The notes beneath the pieces were generated by a model, which was not told where the DNA came from, ran no database searches, and saw only the letters and a list, made by a program, of their open reading frames with translations. DNA of 64,000 nt from Staphylococcus sp. KG4-3. GTDB lineage: Bacteria; Bacillota; Bacilli; Staphylococcales; Staphylococcaceae. Position 1 is the stretch's first letter. Each line of letters starts with the position of its first letter. Shown here piece after piece: positions 56,944-64,000 of the stretch. The position numbers and the translations under genes are program-made. The stretch covers positions 1,302,001 through 1,366,000 of the forward strand of contig NZ_CP166245.1 in the NCBI RefSeq assembly GCF_033597815.2. The letters are read 5' to 3'.

Positions 56944-59469
56944 ATGTCAAAAGAATTGAGAAGCAAATTATTTTCTATATTAAAAATTGCATTCGCATTT
57001 ACGTTATTTATAATTGTTGCTATTACTTTATACAAAGAGCTCTCACATATTAATCTCAAAGACGCAATAAAATCATTTAGTAAAATTAATAGATTTTGGC
57101 TTGTTACACTGTTCTTTAGTGGTGGCGCATCTATTATAGTGCTTTCAATGTATGATGTGATTTTAGCTAAAACATTAAAGTTAAAAATTGGTTTAGGTAA
57201 AACGATTAGAATTGGTTATATTGTTAATGCTTTAAATGCTGTTGTTGGCTTTGGGGGATTTATAGGGGCCAGTGTACGTTTTCTATTTTATAAGAATACA
57301 ACTGAAGATAAAAAAGCGCTTTTACATACCATTTCTATTGTTTTAATTTCAATGTTAACTGGTTTGAGTTTGCTTTCTATCTTAGTAGTGATTCATGTCT
57401 TTGATATTTCACATATTTTTACACCGTATCCATGGGTTAAGTGGTTAATGTACGTAGTAGCATTGTTTTTACCAATATTTGTAGTATTTACTATAATTAA
57501 GCCAGTACAAAAAACACATAGATTGCTTGGCGTATATTGCACAATTGTTTCAGGTGTTGAATGGTTTGTTGCAGCATTAGTGTTATACATGGCAATGGCT
57601 ATCGTGGGTGTTCAAATACCTTTTGCTACATTTATGGGGATTTTTATTCTAGCAGCGTTATCGGGGTTAATTAGTTTTATTCCTGGTGGATTTGGTACAT
57701 TTGATTTAGTTGTACTGTTAGGTTTGAAGGCATTAAATATTGATGAGGAAGCAATCGTATTAGGTTTATTACTTTATCGTTTTGCTTATTATTTATTCCC
57801 TGTACTTATTGCATTGATTTTATCTACATTTGAATTCCGTAGTACTGCCAAACGTTACTGGGAAGATTCACGCATATTAGTGCCAGTAAAAGATATGACG
57901 TCCTTATTAGGCTCATATCAAAAGGACATAATTGCACGTGTACCATCTTTTGCTATGGCACTTTTATTGCTATTTACGAGTTTAGTATTCTTTTTGAATA
58001 ATTTAACAATTATTTATGATGGATTATATGATTCAAATCATTATATCTATTATATTATTGTTTCAATTCATACATGTGCTTGTTTATTATTATTATTAAA
58101 TGTCATAGGCGTATATAAATTATCTAAACGTGCGATACTATTCGCAATTATTTCTGTATTGTTTATATTTATTGCAACGGCTTATACGTATGCATCATTC
58201 ATACTATTAAGTTGGCTTACAGTAATCTTTGTATTATTGCTTGTATTTTATAAACGGGCTCGGATTATCAAACGACCGTTTAGATATTCCAAGTTATTAT
58301 TAAGTATTTTTACAGGTACGATAATACTTTATATTAATCATCTTGTGGTTAAGAGTACGTTTTATTCCTTAGATATTTATCATATTGAAATGCTGACTTC
58401 TATTTTGAGATATTATTTCTGGATTACTATTTTATTAGTAGCAATTATAGTTGGAGTTATTGTATGGTGGTTTGAATACAGATATAGATTATCAAATAGT
58501 AGAGATAACATCGCTACCTGTGAAGCGATTATTGATAAATATAATGGGAACTATTTAAGTCACTTAATGTACAGTGGAGATAAGAAATTTTTTATAAATG
58601 ACAATGAAGATGCTTTTGTAATGTATCGCTATCATAATAATACGTATATTATTTTAGGTGATCCAATTGGTAATACAGAATCATTTTACAATTTATTAGA
58701 ATCATTTTATCAAGAAGCGGAATATTTAGGTTATGATATTATTTTTTATCAAGTAACGGATAAACACATGTCACTCTATCATAGTTTTGGTAATCAATTC
58801 TTTAAATTAGGTGAAGAAGCTATTATAAATTTAACAACATTTACAACGTCAGGGAAGAAAAAGCGTGGTTTGCGAGCGACGCTAAACAAACTTGATGATT
58901 TGGGTTATTCATTTGAAGTGGTGAATCCACCTTTCTCACAACAGATGATTACTGATTTAAAAGCCATCAGTGATGAATGGTTAGCTGATAAAAATGAAAT
59001 GCATTTTTCTGTTGGTAGTTTTGACGTAAATTATATATCACAAGCTCCGATAGGCGTGTTAAAAGATAATGAACAATCCATCATTGCTTTCTGTACATTG
59101 ATGCCAACTTACTATAGTGGCGTGATTTCAGTTGATTTAATACGTTGGAAACAAGACATTGAGTTGCCATTAATGGATAGTTTATATTTGAATATGCTAC
59201 TTTGGTCAAAAGCTAATAACTACGAACATTTTAATATGGGAATGGCGACGTTATCTAATGTTGGACAAATTCCTTATTCATTTTATGGGGAAAGGATCGC
59301 TGGGCGTGTGTTTGAACATTTCAACGGCCTATATAGATTCCAAGGTCTCAGAAGATATAAAGAGAAATTTAATCCGAAATGGGAACCAAGATTTCTCGTT
59401 TATCGTAAACGCCACTCATTATGGGTGAGCATGTTAAAAGTAATGCGTATCATTAGAAAAAATAGTTAA
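56944..59469 (+). CDS. mprF: Phosphatidylglycerol lysyltransferase/flippase MprF
   Basis: An 841-residue bifunctional membrane protein. The N-terminal part (about 1-500) has some fourteen spans and flips lysyl-phosphatidylglycerol; the C-terminal cytosolic domain transfers lysine from Lys-tRNA to phosphatidylglycerol. The latter shows [45 protein letters not shown] and [18 protein letters not shown]. The positive lipid head group protects against defensins and daptomycin. The start has a weak site (gtgaagtgaaaag). A strong terminator follows. Confidence 0.97.
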   Translation: MSKELRSKLFSILKIAFAFTLFIIVAITLYKELSHINLKDAIKSFSKINRFWLVTLFFSGGASIIVLSMYDVILAKTLKLKIGLGKTIRIGYIVNALNAVVGFGGFIGASVRFLFYKNTTEDKKALLHTISIVLISMLTGLSLLSILVVIHVFDISHIFTPYPWVKWLMYVVALFLPIFVVFTIIKPVQKTHRLLGVYCTIVSGVEWFVAALVLYMAMAIVGVQIPFATFMGIFILAALSGLISFIPGGFGTFDLVVLLGLKALNIDEEAIVLGLLLYRFAYYLFPVLIALILSTFEFRSTAKRYWEDSRILVPVKDMTSLLGSYQKDIIARVPSFAMALLLLFTSLVFFLNNLTIIYDGLYDSNHYIYYIIVSIHTCACLLLLLNVIGVYKLSKRAILFAIISVLFIFIATAYTYASFILLSWLTVIFVLLLVFYKRARIIKRPFRYSKLLLSIFTGTIILYINHLVVKSTFYSLDIYHIEMLTSILRYYFWITILLVAIIVGVIVWWFEYRYRLSNSRDNIATCEAIIDKYNGNYLSHLMYSGDKKFFINDNEDAFVMYRYHNNTYIILGDPIGNTESFYNLLESFYQEAEYLGYDIIFYQVTDKHMSLYHSFGNQFFKLGEEAIINLTTFTTSGKKKRGLRATLNKLDDLGYSFEVVNPPFSQQMITDLKAISDEWLADKNEMHFSVGSFDVNYISQAPIGVLKDNEQSIIAFCTLMPTYYSGVISVDLIRWKQDIELPLMDSLYLNMLLWSKANNYEHFNMGMATLSNVGQIPYSFYGERIAGRVFEHFNGLYRFQGLRRYKEKFNPKWEPRFLVYRKRHSLWVSMLKVMRIIRKNS

Positions 59470-59480
59470 AGTACAACATG

Positions 59481-59518
59481 AAGCACCCCACATGTCATAT
59501 GCATGTGGGGTGCTTTTT
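59481..59518 (+). terminator. Terminator of mprF
   Basis: Perfect 14-bp stem aagcaccccacatg / catgtggggtgctt, loop of seven, T run. Confidence 0.9.
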
Positions 59519-59685
59519 AAGGAGTTTAATAGTGCTTAATGGTTTGTGTAGTTAACCTTTGGAGAAGTTATTAACTACTTTAATAAACTAACAATTGTTA
59601 CCCTTTTAAATATCATTTTGATTCTAACTACATTTGAATTTCTCGTTACCCCTTTGTTAAAGGTACAATATAAATATATCATCAA

Positions 59686-59700
59686 TAGAAAACGCTTTCA
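59686..59700. promoter_or_regulatory. CcpA cre-like site upstream of the rbs operon
   Basis: TAGAAAACGCTTTCA matches the cre consensus WTGNAARCGNWWWCA in 14 of 15 places. It lies 270 bases before rbsR, so its target is unclear. Confidence 0.55.
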
Positions 59701-59919
59701 ATAGTGTATTGAAATCTTATTCACTTTATTATGGAGATATTATACGTACGTTTTCTTATTAATATTTATATGTATTATTACTTATTCTAAGTGACAGGTC
59801 AAAAAAGACTTCCATTTATAGTGATAAATCACACGGATTAACGCTATTTTTTATTTTAAACAAAAAATAATTTAATAAATTAATCATGGAAACTTCTGTT
59901 AAATAGAGAAAATATGTGA

Positions 59920-59938
59920 TATTATGAAAACGGTTACA
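59920..59938 (+). promoter_or_regulatory. rbsR promoter -10 with overlapping LacI-family operator
   Basis: TATTAT (59920-59925) as -10, overlapped by ATGAAAACGGTTACA (59924-59938), which fits WTGNAARCGNWWWCA at every place. It could bind CcpA, RbsR or both; its right half cggttaca also occurs in the operator at 60931-60944. Confidence 0.7.
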
Positions 59939-59955
59939 TAAGAGGGGTGATTTTA

Positions 59956-60921
59956 CTGACAACGATAAAAGATGTAGCACTATTAGCTGGTTGCTCAGTT
60001 GCAACTGTTTCTAGAGCGATTAACAATACTGGGTATGTTAAAGCAGAAACGCGATCGCAAATTGACCGTGCAATTGTAGAATTGAATTACCAACCAAATG
60101 AAGCGGCAAGAACATTATACAAAAGAAAATCAAAAATGATTGGATTGCTCCTACCAGACATAAGTAATCCATTCTTTACGTTAATTGCAAGGGGAGTAGA
60201 AGATGTTGCTGTTGAACATGGTTACCAAGTTTTAATTGGTAACAGTGATAATGATATAGAAAAAGCAAAGGCTTATTTAACAACGTTTGTATCTCATAAT
60301 TGTGCTGGCATGATTACTACTGCACTTAACGAAAAGATAATTGAAAATATGTTAGGACCTCTTCATATGCCTTTTGTATTTGTCGACCGAACTAATAATG
60401 AAATATCAGGTGTTTCAACTGATCATTATGAAGGTGGACAACGTCAAGCAGAGCTTGTTATTGAAGGAGTTTGTAATTATGGTCTAGTCGTACATGAAGA
60501 TTTAACTATTGATGCTTTTAAATCTCGCGTTAAAGGTGTAGTGTCAATTTTTAAAGAACGTGGTATTAACTATAAAACATATTTAGCGCAGGATTTAAAC
60601 GATGAAGGTTCATTTATTAATTTAATTAGGATGCACAATATAGATAGTATTATCTGCAGTAATGATTTATTAGCAATTAAAGTAATGGGGATACTTCAAC
60701 AACATAACTTGCAAATTCCAAAGGATGTTCAAATTGTAGGGTATGATAATATACCATTTTCAACTATGACATTTCCCAAAATTAGTACAATCGATCAGTC
60801 GGCTTATCGTTTGGGAGAACTAGCAATGTCAAAGTTACTTAAATTGTATGATAATCAAGATTATGTCGAACTAGAAAAAGTAGCAATTTCCGTAATAAAG
60901 AGATCGAGTACACGTCATTAA
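59956..60921 (+). CDS. rbsR: LacI-family ribose operon repressor
   Basis: A 321-residue repressor: the helix-turn-helix is [22 protein letters not shown] at the N-terminus, followed by a periplasmic-binding-protein-like core ([14 protein letters not shown] ... [21 protein letters not shown]). It should respond to ribose (family inference). The start is odd: CTG at 59956 lies eight bases after agagggg and gives the normal MTTIKDVA start. GTG at 59947 abuts the ribosome site, and there is no in-frame ATG until residue 62. It heads an operon with rbsD-rbsA-rbsC-rbsB. Confidence 0.9.
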   Translation: MTTIKDVALLAGCSVATVSRAINNTGYVKAETRSQIDRAIVELNYQPNEAARTLYKRKSKMIGLLLPDISNPFFTLIARGVEDVAVEHGYQVLIGNSDNDIEKAKAYLTTFVSHNCAGMITTALNEKIIENMLGPLHMPFVFVDRTNNEISGVSTDHYEGGQRQAELVIEGVCNYGLVVHEDLTIDAFKSRVKGVVSIFKERGINYKTYLAQDLNDEGSFINLIRMHNIDSIICSNDLLAIKVMGILQQHNLQIPKDVQIVGYDNIPFSTMTFPKISTIDQSAYRLGELAMSKLLKLYDNQDYVELEKVAISVIKRSSTRH

Positions 60922-60930
60922 TGCGTAACA

Positions 60931-60944
60931 TGTAACGGGTTACA
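60931..60944. promoter_or_regulatory. Palindromic RbsR-like operator between rbsR and rbsD
   Basis: TGTAACGGGTTACA: a perfect 6-bp inverted repeat around GG, nine bases after the rbsR stop and 18 before rbsD. Confidence 0.6.
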
Positions 60945-60962
60945 CAAAAAAGGAGTGGTTTG

Positions 60963-61352
60963 ATGTATAAAACAGGTATTTTAAATAGTGAAATTTCAAA
61001 ATTGCTAAGTGATTTAGGTCATACAGATCAAATTATTATTGCTGATTGTGGTTTGCCAGTACCACAAGGGGTTAAGAAAATAGACCTTGCCTTAGAATTT
61101 GGGAAACCATCATTTTTAGAAGTATTTCACTTAATAAAGAATCATATGGTAATTGAGCAAGTAACAATTGCTAATGAAATGATTAAGCAAAATGATGAAC
61201 TCTATATACAAATGGTGTCGGAAAACATTGATATTAGTACTATATCTCATGAACAGTTAAAAGCGGATAGTTGCAAAGTTAAAGCTATTATCAGAACAGG
61301 CGAAGCTAAACCTTTTGCTAATGCGATATTAAAGAGCGGCGTTTTATTTTAA
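60963..61352 (+). CDS. rbsD: D-ribose pyranase
   Basis: A 129-residue RbsD that interconverts beta-pyranose and beta-furanose forms of ribose for uptake and phosphorylation. [30 protein letters not shown] carries the active His and Asp, and [16 protein letters not shown] is typical. ATG at 60963 has aaggagtgg ahead; a TTG three bases earlier is less likely. It directly follows rbsR; rbsK, which lies here in Bacillus, is missing. Confidence 0.93.
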   Translation: MYKTGILNSEISKLLSDLGHTDQIIIADCGLPVPQGVKKIDLALEFGKPSFLEVFHLIKNHMVIEQVTIANEMIKQNDELYIQMVSENIDISTISHEQLKADSCKVKAIIRTGEAKPFANAILKSGVLF

Positions 61353-61366
61353 AGGGGTGATTAATA

Positions 61367-62857
61367 ATGATTAATATGGATCAAATATATAAATCATTTG
61401 GACAAAATGATGTGTTGTTGGGTGTGGATCTTGAAATTGCTGATGGAGAGGTCCATGCATTGATGGGGGAAAATGGTGCTGGTAAAAGTACATTAATGAA
61501 AATTCTAACAGGTGTCTATGAAGCGGATGGTGGCACAGTAGTAGAAAATGGGCAACCGATTCATTTTAAAAATACTAAAGATGCTGAAAGCCATGGCATC
61601 GCATTTATACAACAAGAATTGAATATTTGGCCTAATTTGACAGTATTAGAAAACTTATTTCTAGGAAAAGAAACAACTAAATTTTTAGGTATCGTAGATA
61701 ATAAAGCTATGAGGGTGCAAGCACAAGAGATATTTAATAAATTGAATATAACGATTGATTTAAATCAATTAGCAGGAGATTTATCGGTTGGTATGCAACA
61801 AATGTTAGAAATTAGTAAAGCGCTTATGCAAGAGGCTAAAGTTATTATAATGGATGAGCCAACTGCTGCATTAACAAATAATGAAATAGAAGTGTTATTT
61901 GAACAAATCAAAAAGTTAAAAAGTGAAGGCGTATCTTTTGTCTATATTTCACATAGAATGGAAGAAATATTTAGTATTTCTGATCGTATTACCGTTATGA
62001 GAGATGGTCGCTCTATTTTAACGTCTGCTACTGAATCTACAACACATCCACAAATCGTTAAGGCGATGATAGGTAGAGATTTAGATAACCAATATCCTGA
62101 AAGGGATTATAAGCAAGATGAATTAGTTCTTTCTGTTAAGGAGCTTAGTTCAAATGAGCATAATCTAAAATCGGTGCACTTTGAGTTGCATAAAGGAGAA
62201 ATCTTAGGTTTTAGTGGGTTAATGGGTGCAGGTAGATCAGAGATTATGCGCGTGTTGTTTGGGCTAGATAAAGGAACTATGCAAGTAGAATTGAATGGTA
62301 AAGAGATTTATATAAATAACCCTAACCAATCTATAAAACATGGTTTAGCTTTTATTACTGAAAATAGAAAAGAAGAAGGATTAGTTTTACAAGATTCTAT
62401 TTTAGAGAATATATCACTACCTGCGCTAAAAAGTTTTTCAAAATCAGGCTTTCTAGCTCAAGGTTCAATGGAACAATATACACATCAAATGATTAAGCGA
62501 TTAAATATTAAAGGCAAACAAGATGATGCGTGCATAGATTTGTCTGGTGGGAACCAACAAAAAGTAGTTTTAGCGAAATGGATAGCGACAGCACCACGTG
62601 TATTGATTTTAGATGAGCCTACTAGAGGAATTGATGTAGGTGCTAAAAGAGAAATATATCAATTAATGAATGAACTTACAGAACGAGGAATGTCTATTAT
62701 TATGATTTCATCAGAGTTACCTGAGGTTATTGGCATGAGTGACAATGTTGCTGTTGTCCATGAAGGTAACATTGTAGGGATATTAGATAAGGCATCATTA
62801 TCTGAAGAACGTATTATGACTTTAGCTACTGGAGGGAAAATAAATGAATCAATCTAA
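61367..62857 (+). CDS. rbsA: Ribose ABC transporter ATP-binding protein
   Basis: A 496-residue double ATPase of the carbohydrate ABC importer type. The first domain has Walker A GENGAGKST, signature LSVGMQQ and Walker B VIIMDEPTAALT. The second has a degenerate Walker A (GLMGAGRSEI), signature LSGGNQQKVVLAKW and Walker B LILDEPTRGIDVGAKREIYQLM. Two fused copies and the GAGRSE variant are normal for RbsA. aaaggggtg precedes the ATG; rbsC overlaps its end by 14 bases. Confidence 0.96.
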   Translation: MINMDQIYKSFGQNDVLLGVDLEIADGEVHALMGENGAGKSTLMKILTGVYEADGGTVVENGQPIHFKNTKDAESHGIAFIQQELNIWPNLTVLENLFLGKETTKFLGIVDNKAMRVQAQEIFNKLNITIDLNQLAGDLSVGMQQMLEISKALMQEAKVIIMDEPTAALTNNEIEVLFEQIKKLKSEGVSFVYISHRMEEIFSISDRITVMRDGRSILTSATESTTHPQIVKAMIGRDLDNQYPERDYKQDELVLSVKELSSNEHNLKSVHFELHKGEILGFSGLMGAGRSEIMRVLFGLDKGTMQVELNGKEIYINNPNQSIKHGLAFITENRKEEGLVLQDSILENISLPALKSFSKSGFLAQGSMEQYTHQMIKRLNIKGKQDDACIDLSGGNQQKVVLAKWIATAPRVLILDEPTRGIDVGAKREIYQLMNELTERGMSIIMISSELPEVIGMSDNVAVVHEGNIVGILDKASLSEERIMTLATGGKINESI

Positions 62858-63788
62858 GTTATCTTTTTCATATTTAGAAAAAATTATACCATTTATTGGA
62901 TTAATATTATTAGTCATTATTATAAGTGCATTAAACAGTGCTTTTTTAGAACCATCTAATTTGTTTAATTTATTAAGACAAGTATCCATTAATGGTTTAA
63001 TAGCATTTGGTATGACATTCGTCATTTTAACAGGGGGGATAGACCTATCAGTTGGTTCTACCCTTGCGTTATCTAGTGCGATGATAGCCATATTAATGGT
63101 ATCTGGTGTTGATTCAATTGTTGCGTTGTTAATTGGTTGTATCTTTGGTGCTATTTTAGGAGCGATTAATGGGCTTTTAATTACATTAGGTAAGATGGCG
63201 CCATTTATCGCAACTTTAGCAACAATGACCGTGTTTAGAGGTGTTACACTGGTTATTACTGATGGTAATCCGATTACAAATTTAAATGGTAGTTATGCAT
63301 TTCAACTATTTGGACGTGGCTACTTTATAGGTATACCTGTACCAGCAGTTACGATGTTTATCACATTTATTATTTTATATATTATTTTACATAAAACGGT
63401 GTTTGGTAGACAGACTTATGCTATGGGCGGTAATGAAAAAGCGGCATTTATCTCAGGAATCAAAGTAAATAAGTTGAAGGTTATGATATATAGTTTAGCT
63501 GGCTTAATGTCTGCGATGGCAGGAGCAATATTAACATCTCGTTTAAATTCTGCACAACCAACAGCGGGCATGTCATATGAATTAGACGCTATTGCAGCTG
63601 TAGTACTTGGTGGTACTTCACTTACAGGTGGTAAAGGACGCATTCTTGGCACATTAATCGGTGTGCTTATTATAGGCGTTCTAAACAATGGTTTAAACCT
63701 ATTGGGTGTGTCTTCATTTTATCAACAAGTCGTTAAAGGTGTTGTAATTATTATTGCAGTGCTAATAGATAGAAAGAATAAATCATAG
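62844..63788 (+). CDS. rbsC: Ribose ABC transporter permease
   Basis: A 314-residue permease with about eight to ten spans. Conserved are SINGLIAFGMTFVILTGGIDLSVGSTLALS, the FIATLATMTVFRGVTLVITDGNPI and the coupling-type loop GGNEKAAFISGIKVNKLKVMIYSLAGLMSAMAGAI. GGTSLTGGKGRILGTLIGVLIIGVLNNGLNLLG is the family C-terminal part. gaggga lies ahead of the ATG inside the rbsA end, so translation is coupled. It forms the channel with RbsA on the cytoplasmic side. Confidence 0.95.
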   Translation: MNQSKLSFSYLEKIIPFIGLILLVIIISALNSAFLEPSNLFNLLRQVSINGLIAFGMTFVILTGGIDLSVGSTLALSSAMIAILMVSGVDSIVALLIGCIFGAILGAINGLLITLGKMAPFIATLATMTVFRGVTLVITDGNPITNLNGSYAFQLFGRGYFIGIPVPAVTMFITFIILYIILHKTVFGRQTYAMGGNEKAAFISGIKVNKLKVMIYSLAGLMSAMAGAILTSRLNSAQPTAGMSYELDAIAAVVLGGTSLTGGKGRILGTLIGVLIIGVLNNGLNLLGVSSFYQQVVKGVVIIIAVLIDRKNKS

Positions 63789-63802
63789 AGGAGGTCATTT
63801 AA

Positions 63803-64000
63803 TGAAAAAGGTATTTATTAGTGCTATTGCAATATTGTTACTTTTAGCAGGGTGTTCACTAGAATCTCCATTAGAAAATAATAACAAGGATAAATCAAAC
63901 AAGAAAAAATCTGAAGTTGTCATTGGCGTTAGTATATCTACGTTAAATAATCCGTTTTTTGTAAAAATAAAAGATGGTATTGAGGATGAAGCAAAAAAAC
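63803..64000 (+). CDS. rbsB: Ribose-binding lipoprotein, N-terminal part (cut by window end)
   Basis: The first 66 residues are visible. MKKVFISAIAILLLLAGC is a lipoprotein signal peptide with the lipobox LLAGC (Cys18 is the lipid-carrying residue). A Lys/Asn-rich linker follows and then VVIGVSISTLNNPFFVKIKDGIEDEAKK, the start of a periplasmic-binding-protein-like fold typical of RbsB. It has gaggagg ahead. It would deliver ribose to RbsC; whether rbsK follows lies outside the window. Confidence 0.9.

Larger units (their letters stand above)
59470..59955. other. Intergenic region mprF to rbsR with several palindromes
   Basis: Beyond the mprF terminator it shows gtagttaa/ttaactac (59548-59555 with 59571-59578), taacaattgtta (59589-59600), a cre-like site at 59686-59700 overlapping tttcaata-gtg-tattgaaa (59696-59714), gtgat-aa-atcac (59821-59832), and the rbs operator at 59924-59938. 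No gene found. Confidence 0.55.

Noticed and set aside
57393..57590. Minus-strand ORF inside mprF
   Set aside because: Lies wholly inside a well-supported gene and has no signals of its own.
1..64000. CRISPR array, tRNA/rRNA genes, intact prophage or insertion sequence
   Set aside because: No regular repeat-spacer series, no cloverleaf or ribosomal RNA stretch, and no transposase, integrase or phage structural gene was seen.

Overview
The window is chromosomal DNA from a low-GC Gram-positive bacterium, almost certainly Staphylococcus. The gene order glpD-miaA-hfq-bsaA-hflX-glnR-glnA, lysC/hom-thrC-thrB, katA-rpmG-rpsN-guaC, lexA/sosA-tkt, sbcDC-mscL, acnA, plsY/parE-parC-alsT-glcT and mprF is the conserved staphylococcal backbone. 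A ribose ABC operon next to mprF, and Asp at ParC position 84, point to a species other than S. aureus (inference). No tRNA, rRNA, CRISPR array, intact insertion sequence or prophage was seen.

Layout. 1-8060: end of glpD, a lysophospholipase, miaA-hfq, bsaA, hflX, a PLP lyase and the glnR-glnA operon behind a GlnR box. 8060-13250: more variable, with an Ohr-type peroxidase, a PaiB-like flavoprotein, two small divergent genes, an AraC/GyrI fusion regulator, a small membrane protein and secreted nuclease. 13350-15720: three poorly known genes (NERD-like membrane protein, orphan DeoR-type sensor domain, nucleotidyltransferase-like protein). 15740-21420: threonine branch, aspartokinase diverging from hom-thrC-thrB, then a HAD phosphatase. 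22160-26310: amino-acid permease, PerR-type katA, and zinc-responsive rpmG and rpsN. 26500-34140: guaC, a CAP-domain protein, lexA/sosA with three LexA boxes, tkt and small conserved membrane proteins. 34310-43820: SOS-linked sbcDC, mscL, a BCCT osmolyte transporter and aconitase. 44150-53310: thioesterase, HesB-like protein, plsY, SOS-linked parE-parC, alsT behind a structured leader, and glcT. 53600-64000: acyltransferase, AI-2E family protein, mprF and rbsR-rbsD-rbsA-rbsC-rbsB (rbsB cut by the window end).

Shared regulation can be read from the DNA. Five LexA boxes tie lexA, sosA, sbcDC and parEC into one SOS network. A PerR-like box covers the katA promoter. A Zur box lies at rpsN and a degenerate one at rpmG. 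A GlnR box precedes glnRA. The rbs operon has a catabolite-response-like operator and an RbsR-like palindrome.

The least explained items are: an in-frame strong ribosome site that would release the effector domain of the AraC/GyrI fusion as a separate protein; a complete minus-strand small gene (promoter, 40-codon ORF, terminator) near 10 kb; a long structured leader before alsT; and three genes whose best-placed start codons are ATT or CTG.
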